A stretch of 64,000 bases of DNA from Elysia crispata (GCA_033675545.1 JAWDGP010002490.1:313501-377500); one strand, 5' to 3'. Counted from the first letter of the stretch, positions 1 through 11,989 are shown. Translations and numbers: made by a program. Notes: generated from the sequence alone by a model not told the origin.

Positions 1-131
1 AAAGTAAAAAATCTATCCATTATAATTTAGCCTCACTTTTACTAATATGTAAAAATCTATGCATTATAATTTAGCCTTACTGTTACAAATATGTAAAAAT
101 CTATACATTATAATTTAGCTTTACTCATACA
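1..131. repeat. 44-bp tandem repeat, about three units
   Basis: The word AAAAATCTAT recurs at about 7, 51 and 95, each time followed by CATTATAATTTAGC. This gives a 44-bp period with moderate divergence between units. The array may begin before the window. No coding content is visible. Confidence 0.85.
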
Positions 132-2430
132 AAGATGCTCATCTCCAAGAGTATTTGCAAAAAAAAAAACAACCAAAAAACCACAAATTTTCTCTTTATA
201 GAAGTAGAACTGGACCTAGTTGTGAAGTAAAAAATTGTAAAACATAGCTGAGAGGCATCTTAATATAACTCTAATATTTTTTTGTTTTTTCATCACCTGT
301 AAAGTGACCTGAATTCTTTTTCCTTGACATAGATCTAGATAAATAAAAAAAAATTATCTATATACATACTGCAGACAGAAATTATCTTAATCAACTTGGA
401 GACTTACTTATCTGACGTCTCATTTAAAATTCAATTTGGTTTTTAAAAGGTGCTTCATCATGTTTCATGTTTGTAAGTTTTTCATTCTACTACTAACCTA
501 TGACCTTTGGAGATGCCATTCTTTTTCTATAGCGAAGAGGATGGGTGTGAAATCAGACAAATACATACTGTCCGAATGCAGTTTAGTGTATAATGTTTAC
601 AGACTTGAGGCAAATTATATCTCACCCTACACCTTGTTGTATATTTTAGATTCAAGTCTGGCTAGCTTTACTCCTCAGAGTCAAGGAGTCAAGCAATTGG
701 CTACTTAGGTATAGTGAAATAAACCTGGTTGGGCATAGATCTAGATTATTGATTTTTTTCCTTTCAGTTTTTATAATCTATGCAATACTCATTAATCCCA
801 ACCTTGTATCATTTTTCTTGAAACCATCACTCATAATTTTAATCTACAGTCAAACCTCTTTCTGATATTCGATTACTCTTCACGGAATTTGTGTGACTAT
901 GGCAAATTTTCAAAACTTCAATAACTTCAGTTACATTGGAAAGATCAATCTCTATTGATGAAAACCAGTATATATATAAGACTATTTCTGTGTCCATCTT
1001 CAACTGTTCTTCAATCCTAAGTAGGTAAATTGATTGGTACATGCCTGTTATTTGCAACAATTTATGAACTAACAAGTTCTCCACAATCTTCCAAAAGTTA
1101 CAATAACAGAAAATTGTGTCACCGTAACATGAGGAAAGACAAAATGTTCATTGATTAATTTTTAGAACCCTAACCAACACAATAGATGTCCTAGACTGTA
1201 ACTCTTGGCTAAGTATCAAACGCAGTCAGCTGTAAATTAAATGTAAATAATTTTAAAAGCTGTGAACAAAAAATTTCTGAATGAGGTTTTTCTAAATGTT
1301 ACGACAAATTGAATCCATTTAATACCATAAATTATGAGTCTTTCTTTTCAACTATTATATTTGAATGTATATTAACATTTTTTCATTCTGGGTAACAAGG
1401 GTATATTTTTTGCTCCAAAGGTGGCTAAATTTAAATCTTTTTGTGTCATCAGTAACGTCCGGAGGATCATTCTATGGTGATAAAAACCAAGCATTACAAA
1501 AAAATATTCAAAAAAAGTATCTAATTTTTTTTTATTTAGTAAATTTACACCTTTCTCTATGATATGGAACAATTTTGAGACAAAGACAGACAAAATAAAT
1601 TCCAGGTCTAATGTAATGCTTTAGGGTTGACCTCTTCAGAACTGCTCATGTATAAATATGGTAATTTATTACTATCAGTCTCAATAGGTGCTACTGGTCA
1701 AAATTCTAACGAAATGAACTGTTGAACAGACTTTAACTAGAGTGTCTCGGTAATTTTCCTTTTACAAAGGGATCTACAGAGTGAAAATATCTAATTAGCA
1801 ATTTACAATCTCATGCCATTAAACTTATCAATTTGCGACAAAAATGAGCTTCAATTTCATGTTCAATGTTAAGAATCACAAAATACCTCAGAGAATTAAA
1901 TAAAATATAAAAGTAAAAGCTAGGTCACAGCTCTTGAAACACTACATAGCCTGAGCAGCTTAAGTTCCAGGATCAATTAAGATGCAAGGGCAACCGAAAA
2001 TGTTTGAGAAAGGTACAAATAAGTATGAAACAGTCACCAACTTGAACTCAAGGACCATGAACATACAAAAACAACTGTATTTAACTTAGAAAACATGTCC
2101 CCTTCTACTTTGCCTAAAAATTTAAATCATGTTTAAGACATTTAAATGCTGTGAAACTGATGGGTTAAAAATAATAGCGATTGATACAATTGCATCACAA
2201 AAATGTCAGGACTATCCTGAAGCTTTTATTTATTACTTAGGTCATCTGCTTCTAATAACACTATGTCTAGATCTAGTTCTTAGTATGATATAAAATTATT
2301 GGTATTTTTTTACCTGTACACCCCAAACGCATCGGCATTCAAAATGATGTTTTTCTGATAGATTTTGATGTGCTGAAGATGCATCTGAAGGTTTTTTCGC
2401 CGCAAATAAATAGTTTTTGAAATATTTCAC
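132..2430. other. AT-rich intergenic stretch, no gene seen
   Basis: Open frames here are short (at most 90 codons) and match nothing I recognise. The only structured element is a CAGTCAAACCTC word at 847-858 directly after a TA, which resembles the tip of a pogo/Tigger-type transposon, but no matching right end was found. Confidence 0.6.
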
Positions 2431-2526
2431 TTTTTAATATGGATTATTTCTTCTTTATTAACCTACTTTGCCGTACTGATTTGCTCGAGGTAGGTGCCTT
2501 TTTGCATATTAATTACTTCCGTCTTT

Positions 2527-2593
2527 CGCGCATGCGTATTACTTTCTTTTTAGTTACTCTTTGCGCATGCGCAACCGTTAATTGGCATGCGCA
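2527..2593. promoter_or_regulatory. cluster of NRF1-like GCGCATGCGC palindromes
   Basis: Three related words lie within 67 bases: CGCGCATGCGT at 2527-2537, the full palindrome TGCGCATGCGCA at 2562-2573, and GCATGCGCA at 2585-2593. The middle one matches the NRF1 consensus YGCGCAYGCGCR. They lie about 130-195 bases upstream of the transposase-like start codon at 2722, in otherwise CpG-poor DNA. A promoter role for that element is inferred; they could equally be part of the transposon's own end. Confidence 0.45.
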
Positions 2594-2721
2594 ATTAAGG
2601 GCGCGTCTTTTGATCGATCGCGTCTCTTGATTCTGTCATTTCATTGTCTTTACTCAGAGGCTCAACAGCTAATGTGTATTGATCGTGATTGTGACTTACT
2701 TCATTGATTGTGACTTACTTC

Positions 2722-3000
2722 ATGGCTCCTTGTGATAAGTGTTCTTTAGATTATTTTCAAGCTATTGCTGAATTTTACAATAACGACGCTAGAGCTTTAA
2801 CATATTTAAGAGATCATAGTGTTTTACCATCAGAAGTTATTTGTCCACATTGTTCTTCTCAGTGTAGTTACCGTGAGGATCAGCGTGTTTGGCGCTGTAG
2901 GAAGTCTAGTGTTATTCCTAAATCTAGTAAGCGACGGCTTTGTGGTTTTTCCGTCTCCGATTCTAAAGGAACATTTCTGGATCATACCTATATTGACTAA
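2722..3000 (+). pseudogene. ISXO2/Merlin-like transposase fragment (N-terminal zinc ribbon)
   Basis: A 92-residue frame beginning MAPCDKC contains a leucine-rich helix (about residues 22-40) and then a zinc ribbon with cysteines at about 41, 44, 59 and 74. The ribbon ends in a CGF-SxSxSKGTF motif. This order (helix, CPxC, WRCR, CGFxxSxxKGT) is the usual N-terminus of ISXO2-like transposases, which in animals include the Merlin DNA transposons. The DDE catalytic domain, normally the next 150 or more residues, is absent. After the stop, another frame (3006-3080) encodes a Ser/Glu/Asp-rich tail ending in a stop, as though the original C-terminus had been joined on after an internal deletion. The first ATG was chosen because the frame upstream has only a TTG. 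It is probably a non-functional, internally deleted copy. Confidence 0.6.
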
Positions 3001-3125
3001 AAAAACACAGAGATATAGAGCGCAGTGAGGTAGAGGAAGATAGTGATTCAGAAGTGTTCGAAGTAGCTGAGACGGAGTAAAGGTAAGAGCTGTAGTTATA
3101 GTAATTTTTTTTTTTCGTAATATGT

Positions 3126-3427
3126 GCTGTTTCTTGTCTTTCCGAGTCATCTACACCTTGATTTGATCGTACCAGGTGGGGTTGAGGGGGGGAATTCCCC
3201 CCCTCATTATTTTTTATAAATAAATACTTAGGGGGGGGTGCGGGGGGGGGGGTTTCCCCCCCCCGCCGGATTTTTTTTAATTATTTAATGGGGGGTGGGG
3301 GGGGGGGTGTCCCCCCCCACCCACATTTTTTCCAATATTCATTTCTTTAACATTCCATAAAATTGCGAAAAAGTAGTACGTACGATCAGGGTCAGGGTCA
3401 AGGTCGACCGGAAAGACAAGAAACAGC
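3126..3427. repeat. inverted repeat enclosing three G-run/C-run hairpins
   Basis: Outer arms at 3126-3172 and 3380-3427 are inverted copies: GCTGTTTCTTGTCTTTCC pairs exactly, then the match degrades and resumes at GATCGTAC. Between them are three separate G-run to C-run palindromes. The first is 3184-3205 (perfect, centred on GAATTC), the second about 3231-3268 and the third about 3289-3335, with AT-rich spacers. The region follows a transposase fragment, so it may be a foldback-type transposon end. That link is inferred. Confidence 0.75.
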
Positions 3428-3595
3428 ATTCTGCGTAGAGTGGGTGTAGAAGTAAAAAATTACCAAATTATTTTCATACAAAATATTGAAAAGGATTAGT
3501 TACGCCTAAGCCTAATTAGAAAACAGAGGTCCATATTATACCAAAAATATAGACCTAATCTTGATCCACTTTCAAGATCTCTTGGTTATTTCCAA

Positions 3596-3900
3596 ATCTT
3601 GATTTCTAGGTTTAGTCTAGATATAGATCTAGATCTAGTTCTTTCATATAAAGTTACTTTTATACAAATTATTGGAAATTTTGAAGCCTGATAAAGGCTG
3701 ATTAGAAAACAGAGGTATAGATTTCAAACTGAAATACCAATATATAGATCTAGATTCTAGATCTAGACCTAATCTTGATTTACTTTCAAGGAATCTATCT
3801 AGATTCTAGATTTAGATCTCTTGATAATTTCTTAAAAAACTTGATCTCTAAGTCTAGATCTAGAGATCTAGATTATATTCATCTTGATCTATAGGCCTAT
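3596..3900. repeat. AGATCTAG-rich interspersed cluster
   Basis: The words TCTAGATCTAG and TAGATCTAGA occur repeatedly between ordinary AT-rich bases. Similar clusters lie at 9271-9376, 39140-39165 and 39660-39685. The motif is self-complementary (BglII/XbaI-like half-sites), so it is not strand-specific. No coding content. Confidence 0.7.
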
Positions 3901-4275
3901 TGATCTTGAATCATAATTCGATTTCATTGAAATTATTGCTGAGCACTTTAAATTAATTTCTAATCTCGCGTGTGCGAGTACCTAACTTACTTTGAAGGGT
4001 AGCTTGTCTAGATCTAACGGATGATAGATTTATAAGGTTGTTTCCGACCACCATGATTTGATACTGTTTCTAAACTAAGATCCTGTTGGTGTCCTCGATA
4101 GCCGTCCTGCCGATTGTCGTCTCTGTTCTAGTTCTACGCACATTGAAACAGAAAACTGATGTTATAAGCTTATAAATAGATCTACTGGCGCATACTTGAT
4201 TTTTCAGTTTTGCACTGTGGAAAAAAGGAGAGTGCCTATTTGGCAGTGTTTATTGTTCAATAGCACGTATATTAT

Positions 4276-4280
<5 letters not shown>

Positions 4281-4358
<78 letters not shown>
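4281..4358. repeat. (CT)n microsatellite
   Basis: An uninterrupted CT dinucleotide tract of 78 bases. DNA between it and the next minisatellite (4359-4980) is AT-rich and shows no gene. Confidence 0.97.
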
Positions 4359-4360
<2 letters not shown>

Positions 4361-4981
4361 ACTTGAAAAGAAAGCAAAAACTTAAAATCTAACGATTCAA
4401 TTTTTTATTGTTATTTTTGTCCAATTGAAAGTAAAAAAAAAATAATAAAATTAGAATAAACTATGCGATTGCAAGATTAGTGTTCCACATCACGTCATTA
4501 TAAATCATATGTTTTAGGCTAACATCATTGGAACATAAAGCTAGGCATGTGAGTGATTGCATCTTCATTCAGACAAAAGAGAGCCATTTAAGGGTATATT
4601 GCATGTTTGCTGGTGTAAATGCCTGCTAAATCTCTGTTATTTAATCAGAAAAGAAAAATAAAACGCAGAAGATAATGGAGGCAGAGGAATTCTTACACTT
4701 CCGTGAATGTAAAATAAATCTAACGAAATGACACCCCATGCATCCTTGAAATATATCATTCATAAAAGAAACTTCAAAACGCCGAGCAATTTTTTCCTTA
4801 GCGTGATAAAAAGGAAAAAAACTGGACTCTCCACTGACAACTGGGATGGTGCAGGGAAAACGCAGGTGGAAAAGACAACAGAAAAAAAAAGATGATAGAC
4901 GGGCTGGTCATCTGAATCAACGCAGGTAGGGTATTGGAAGCTTTAAAAGCAAGGAAAGATCGAAAAAAAAATATGGGAAAA

Positions 4982-5455
4982 ATTATCGCCAATACTTCAC
5001 ACTTTTTAGTAATACATTTGGCGGTGATGATGTATGCAAGACTCGGGTTCTCGCAGACTATTATCGCCAATACTTCACACTTTTTAGTAATACATTTGGC
5101 GGTGATGATGTATGCAAGACTCGGGTTCTCGCAGACTATTGTCGCCAATACTTCACACTTTTTAGTAATACATTTGGCGGTGATGATGTATGCAAGACTC
5201 GGGTTCTCGCAGACTATTATCGCCAATACTTCACACTTTTTAGTAATACATTTGGCGGTGATGATGTATGCAAGACTCGGGTTCTCGCAGACTATTATCG
5301 CCAATACTTCACACTTTTTAGTAATACATTTGGCGGTGATGATGTATGCAAGACTCGGGTTCTCGCAGACTATTGTCGCCAATACTTCACACTTTTTAGT
5401 AATACATTTGGCGGTGATGATGTATGCAAGACTCGGGTTCTCGCAGACTATTGTC
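4982..5455. repeat. 78-bp minisatellite, six near-identical units
   Basis: Six units of 78 bases are almost identical; the only visible difference is ATTATCGCC versus ATTGTCGCC at the unit start. The period is a multiple of three and no stop falls in two frames, so both strands read through: about 178 codons on + (26-residue repeat containing NTSHFLVIHLAVMMYARLGF) and about 194 on - (containing CENPSLAYIITAKCITKKC). Each unit contains CGCCAA and TTGGCG about 25 bases apart and can form a small stem. The high identity points to recent expansion. Nothing suggests the frames are genes. Confidence 0.92.
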
Positions 5456-6929
5456 GATGATTGTAGTTAAAATTGCTGTAGGATCCTTTTGTGTTTTTAA
5501 ACTTGTATGTTTTCCCTCTATAAAAAAAAATGTTAAGCTTTCTACTTTGATTTTAATAAAGACAAAGTTTTGGGGGGGGGGGGGAGGTTTGTCTCAAGAA
5601 TGGACTGTTTTTCTTTTGGTTTTCTTTTGTTTTGTTTTGTTTATTTGTTTGAGTGTGCATCACTTTTAATATCGACAATTATTCACACATTAATACATAA
5701 TATAAAATGTATGTGATGGGTTCCGTGACTAAAAAAACTCAATTGGCCCTTTTACTGAGACAAATGACAAAGTTTTTTCCTTATAAATCTTTTAATTTTG
5801 TCGTTGTTAGGTTGAAAGTCATCATTATGACCATACCTAGTTGAACAAGATTTATTTTTGTTTCCATAAAAACCACAGATGACATGTTTTACTTTTAACC
5901 AAGAAAAAAATATAAATAAAAATCGATAACAAAGTCACGGACCCCTTCATATGTGGTAGTTTAAAACACATAGTTTTTCATAAAACGTATATCACAATAT
6001 GCGTAAACTCAAAAGAATAACATGCATGGATCCAAATAGTTTGACCGTAAATAAAGATGTCACAAACCTTTTGCCTAATATAACGGTATATCTATTTCAT
6101 ACTTAATGGAAATCAAAACATTGCAAGCAAACCATGAACCAATATTTATAGGACACAAAAGTCTTGAAATTACAATTTGGAAGCTGGTTACGTTTCTCAT
6201 TCAATCGAAAGGCATCGGCTGCTGCAGACACAAACTTCTAAGATCGAGTACTACCCGCTGCTAAACTTCCCAAAGAAGCTCGTAATGAACCCAGTCAGGG
6301 CTGGATCTTAGATGAGGCATGCGATCTTAATTTTTTTTTTTTTTTGGCTTGGACCTTTGATTAATTGACCGAGAAATTGATAGAGTGATAAATTGGTTGA
6401 TTGAGTATTTCTAAAAATAATTTTATCTACCATAAATCTGCAGAACACCTTCAATGTTTAGACATTACTAAATTCACGCCTACCCTTTATTTTCAAAGAA
6501 AATACAATTATTTTTTATTTCAGTAAAGGCTCTGTGTTTTTAAATTGGCATTGCGCTGTTAACTAAATTCTAAAAAAAAAGAGGACCGAAATCTTTTTTC
6601 TGTGTTACCTTCTCCCAAACCAAATGTAGAGGAATGAATATCTACCTTTGAACTAGCAATACCAGTCTAAAATTTGATCGATATAAAAAACATATGGATT
6701 GAGACTTACAGTAAATGCCTTTAATAGTTTAAAAATTCATTGTATTAATTTTTTTAAATAAATCTATTTTAAGATCTTGTAATTCTCTCAGCCATTGTGA
6801 GGAAAAGGCCAATCTTTGGGCTGCTCGTTAACTGCCTGACTCAAGGAACAGATAGGCTATTCATGGCTTCATGTGCAACACACAGTATTTGTATAATATT
6901 CCTCGGGAAACTTAGGGGACGTTAAACTT

Positions 6930-6931
<2 letters not shown>
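5456..6931. other. AT-rich intergenic stretch with a G-run, no gene seen
   Basis: It contains a run of about 13 G at 5572-5584 and several A/T homopolymers. No conserved coding pattern was recognised on either strand. Confidence 0.6.
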
Positions 6932-6997
<66 letters not shown>

Positions 6998-6998
6998 A

Positions 6999-7029
<31 letters not shown>
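6932..7029. repeat. (AT)n followed by poly-A
   Basis: An AT dinucleotide tract covers about 6932-6993 and a run of 28 A covers 7002-7029, separated by ACATAAAGC. It may mark an old retroposon tail, but no body was recognised upstream. Confidence 0.9.
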
Positions 7030-8686
7030 CAACTCATCTGAGTCTGAGGCTAGCGTGTCAACTGTGTTACCAGGACTGTAGGACGTGTAGATCTATCTAT
7101 CTAGAATGATGTGGGCCACAATTTAAATCAAATGTGGGCATTAAGATATTGAAAAAAATATTATCAAGAATAAATTAAACAAAGGGACGCTTCAGTTTAA
7201 GCTGTTGTGTAGAATCTAGATTTGGATTTATATTCCATCGATGGAGTTCTAGGGTTTGAAGATAGAAAGGTTCACTTTTAATTCACAGATAGAATAAAAA
7301 GTTCACACCTGAATCCAAAACTTAAAAACTTTTTCAAAAAGACTCTTCCATATTGTGTTCAAAGAAGCGCCTTAAGTAAATAAAGAGAGTGAACTTTTCC
7401 CCAAACAATCGTGACTCTTCTAACCTTTAAAAAAAAATTCCAGAACATTCAACACATCCACACTCAAAACACTGATAACCTGGCACCCTTACAATAAATG
7501 TTAAATCTCAGGCTGTACATTTTTAACCTTTTAATATATTTTAAATAAGTGAACATACAACATTGTAAACTCGAAGACTTGCAATAAAAAATCCACTTGC
7601 AAATTAAAAGTTTTGTTTAGAATTATTTTATTTTTAGGGACCAAGTCACTAGCCTCAATTTAAAAACAAAACTCTGTTAACACGCATAATTTATCCTCAA
7701 CCTTTGGAATAAAAATATTCAACCTCAAATAATCACATCTTTATTTTGCATGAAATCTATGTGCACGTGTAAACTCCCTGTTTAAGATATTAACATGAAA
7801 ATGACGCCCATGTGTAATTGTTTAAAGACCAAAATAATTACAATAGAAGCTGATCGGCTTCAGTTGAGAAATGAACTAGTGAAGATTCCATGAATACTTT
7901 GTTTCCTGTTTTTGCTTTTTATTTTAATATTTAATATAAAGTTATAATTGTAAATTTTGCTTTGATTCAATGTAAATGTCTTACTTGCTAATTTGAACGG
8001 GAAACCAAGCTTATTACATTTATGCTACAAGCTTTGAGACATTGGATTTATTTGATAAAAAATTTTTACCTATCGAGATGTTTAATTAATTTTGCTACTT
8101 TTTTTTACCTTTTGATCTTTATGAACCAAGGGGAAAAATTAGGTCGATGCTGTGTTAATGTTTCTTTTTATTCATAAGGTCTGACACATTTATTATTTGA
8201 TTGAATGCCTCTTGCACTTTATAAGCTATTTGACTCCAGGCAACGCAAACCCTCGTAACCTCTATAACTTAAAAATAATAATTCGTACCCGGGATACTGA
8301 AAGTGAAAGCTAAGAAAAAGGTCTAGATCTTTTATAAATTTGAAATATTTTTTTTTTCTCTTAATCATCTATAAAAACAAGCTAATGAAATGTTCTCGAC
8401 TTCTTAAAGCCTCTAGTTCGTTCATGCCAAAGATGAATTTATAGACAACCAGTCGATATTATGTAAGCTTAATTAAAAAAGCTGTGAAACAACAATAATA
8501 ATAAGAAAGATGTTTTGGAGTATTTCAATGGGGGGGGGGGGGGATATCACTTGTGTAAGATCTTAGTGTAGGCTGTTCTGCAAAACATAGCCGCTTATGT
8601 AACATTCACTCTTTGCGTTGGACTGATTATAATATTATTATGATGAGAGGGTGCTTATGATGCTTATGATGACAATGAATAAATTA
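7030..8686. other. AT-rich intergenic stretch, no gene seen
   Basis: No open frame above 60 codons and no recognisable transposon. A run of 14 G lies at about 8530-8543. Confidence 0.6.
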
Positions 8687-8762
8687 TGATGATGATGTTG
8701 ATGATGATGATGATGATGTTGATGATGATGGTGAAGATGATGAGGCTATGATGATGATGAGG
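8687..8762. repeat. (GAT)n microsatellite
   Basis: Interrupted GAT/GTT/GAG trinucleotide repeats. A serine-rich frame on the minus strand is only a translation of the repeat. Confidence 0.9.
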
Positions 8763-9270
8763 AGGAAGATGATGAGAGGAAGGAGGAGAGATGTAAAAAG
8801 AACAGAAGGAGGAATATTTTGGATCAGCAGAAACTGATGTTGATAGTTGGATCTGCAGAGGTAAAAAAAAATACTGCTGTTAATGAGCCCTTTACACTTT
8901 ATGTTATTCTCATTACGTTGACTCAAAACAATAATAATCTCGAAGAATAATCTCAAATTAATGGAAGAGGTGGTAGTAAAGAGAGGGGAGATCAAACTAT
9001 TCTTGAAAAGCGAACTTTTTTTTTAACAAACAGTTTGTGTTCCTAGCCTATTCCCGTTTCAAAACAACTTTTTGATCTTCCGGAATGAAGACGATTTAAG
9101 CTTATCAAAACAACATAAAAATGATCTGAGGCTTGTAGGTCTAGCTTAGATGGCTGGGCCTTATTCCTGAACTGACCAAGATTACGTGTGGACATAATAT
9201 CTATATCTAGAAAGCATCACGCTGGAGGATCAGTCAACTTGAAAAAACAAAGGTAATTTACCTAGAAGAA

Positions 9271-9376
9271 TATAGATATAGATCTAGATCTAGTTCCAGT
9301 CAAAGAATGTAAAATCTTGATCTGAACTAGATCTTGATTAGATCTAGATCTAGTCTAGATCTAGATATAGACTAGA
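9271..9376. repeat. AGATCTAG cluster
   Basis: A dense run of TAGATCTAGATCTAG-type words, similar to 3596-3900. DNA on either side (8763-9270 and 9377-10155) shows no recognisable gene. Confidence 0.75.
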
Positions 9377-10155
9377 CTAGATTAGAGATTTCCCAATGTA
9401 TTTTTCTAGGTTTTTAAATTAAGACCTATACCTCGATCTATATATCTTCTTTACAAATTTTAGAACCAAATCTTCTTTTACTCAATGGTTTCTCTGCCGA
9501 ACGATGGTGCTTGACGGGGCAATAAACTGACTGAAGCTCTTCCAAAGGTTCATCCCATCTAATGTATTATGGTGTTTGACTGTCGCATGTTGACTTTGCA
9601 CTCCTACAATTTGTGCTCAGTGGTCTCTCCTTCTCCACTGCTAGAGCACCAGTTTGGTTGAATTTTTTATATGTGGCATCTGAAACTGTTGTGACCTATT
9701 CAAAGTCAGTCTAATTGTTGTTACACATTTTCTCTCCATTTGATCAATATTCTATCATCCCTGCTGTCATGCATGTTGTTATTTCTTCTGTCTGTCTACC
9801 ATTGTGGTTTTTATGATTAATTTGATTCCAGAATATATCTAGCCTACATGGGAGATCGCTTTCAATCTGTTCAGTTTTTGTTTAATCTCTCATCTGCCAA
9901 ACAAATGACTCTGTTATTACCATCTAGGCCTAATGATCTATCTTGCAGTGGCCAGGAACATAGTATTTTTTCTATTCAATTTAAATTTTAAGATGCTTAC
10001 TTTTGGTAAATTCTAGTTGTCCTACATCAATATTCAATTTTATTTTAAATTGCTGAAACATAAAAAAATCACCATCTCTGCATAAATTTGCTCCAAAGCC
10101 CCCTACCAAACCTTGTGACTTAAGCACTTGTCTGTGGCGTCCCAAGAGGTGTAGT

Positions 10156-11155
10156 AAAATCAATTTAAGGCAACTTTGAAAATAAACACTTGCATGTCTG
10201 GGAATGTGTCCGAGCTTTATGCAAGGTAATTAGTTTTTTACAGACTCCAATGTATCATGTTGACGAAACTTGAATGAGAGAATGGTGCCTTCGTAAAATC
10301 AAATCTTGTCTCCACCAATACTGGTGCACCACAAGTTTCTACCATCTCCCCAATGTTTTTCATGAATACATACATGCTCCCAACATTAAGTTTGCAAATG
10401 GCGCAGCTTTCCCAAGGCTCATAAATCTTCAAACTCAGACAACTTATATGTTGAGACCATATCTAGATAATTTTATTTCAATACTGATGCCATAAACAAA
10501 AAAAAAATGATCATTCATTTTTTGTTTATATTGGTTCCCACACACCCATCAAAAGCAAAGGTGAAATTGTAAAGACAATGAAAGAATATAATGACAACAC
10601 TCCTAAGATTAAATTGAATTGAAAAAGGTCAATCATTATAAAAGATAAACTTGTGAAACATCTATACTTTCTTGTTAAATTGATCTTCATTCACAGTGAT
10701 TTAACACACTTTTATCTTGTCAATAGTCCATGGTGTTCTAACTTGCTGGGAAAATCCAAAAGCACAAAAGAAATCCAAATCATATAGACAAAATTTTGCA
10801 GGCCTCACAATTTTCACGGATCCGCAGAAATCCGTGGTTGAAAATCTGCGGATGGAAGGAAACCAAATATTTTTCAGCGGTAAACTGGTTTTTCAAAATT
10901 AAATTAAAAAAAAAATGTAATTTAAGCGCAAATGTGCATGTTTCCTGCTGCGATCGCTATCCTAATAAACTCGGCATTTTCTGTAAGCATCCATGTGTCA
11001 CAATACAATGGTGTTTACCATAGGCCAATTACAAAGTCCGTGGAATCTGTGATATTGCTGTCTCCGATGTTTTTGAGAAGCGTTGCAATTTCAATAAGTT
11101 TTAGATCTAGAACGGTTTTGGACAGTTCCTAACAAAGTTGCCTTAAATTGATTTT
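10156..11155. mobile_element. candidate 1.0-kb element bounded by a 22-bp perfect inverted repeat
   Basis: The 22 bases at 10156-10177 (starting AAAATCAATTTAAGG) recur as an exact reverse complement at 11134-11155. The match stops at the same places on both sides. About 956 bases lie between, including short frames that match no transposase I know. The arms contain TTAA, the piggyBac target, but the identity continues outside it, which does not fit a simple TTAA insertion. No direct target duplication is visible outside the arms. It may be a non-autonomous DNA transposon or two inverted copies of a short repeat. Confidence 0.4.
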
Positions 11156-11989
11156 CATTTTAATCTTGACGAAGGTCATTGTTTTGTTTACACTTGTGAT
11201 GTAGCAGCATACACCTTGAGATCGAGAAAGATGAGCTGGAAAAAAATATGATAGGCCTATAGACGTATCATGCAGTTACTAAGCAGTAAATGCACATAGG
11301 GGCCTAATTACCAGATCTACTTCTGGCTCTTGGACTTTGGCTCAAACCCTTTTTTTTTTTTTTCCATGCTTAGACTACAGCTAGTCCTCATTGTTTTCTT
11401 TTCCTCCGCACCAACCTAGTTTAGCGCAAGGAGGTGCAAAATTTTGATGAGACGTGTAGGGTTGGCAGTCTCTGTTTATGATCAGATGAGAAACCTAGGA
11501 GATGTTAAACTAATTACAGAATCTAGAGTTTGTTTGATGCATTATACAATCATATAACAACTGATGACCAGCTGGGTTTTTCGGACCTTGCATTGCGTCT
11601 GATCGTGCATCCTCACATGCTAGTTTATTGTCTCGACACACTAGTTTATAAAACATGACGTTCTGGTATATTCTGACTTTTGTTTAAGATGTTGAGAGTG
11701 AGATCTACAGTTGGGAGGTCTTGAACTAAATTCCAGATCTACATCTGCACATAGGTAAAACAATAGAGCTAGAAATCACGAAATTAGCAGCACTTAAACC
11801 TGATTTCAAATTTAAGCTCCAGTAAAAACCTCTCACATCTGGATTTAGATCCAGAAGTCAATTCTTACCGTAGCACTTTGACAGCTTGATAAAACAGAAC
11901 AGGCTTTGGTCAAAGAAAAAAACAGTGGATTGAAGTCAGGAACAAGTGCGATTATTGGAGGAGGTAAAGGTGAAAGTCATGACTGTTTG

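Noticed and set aside
839-1084. 81-codon minus-strand frame
   Set aside because: It overlaps the pogo-like terminal word and shows no transposase motif.
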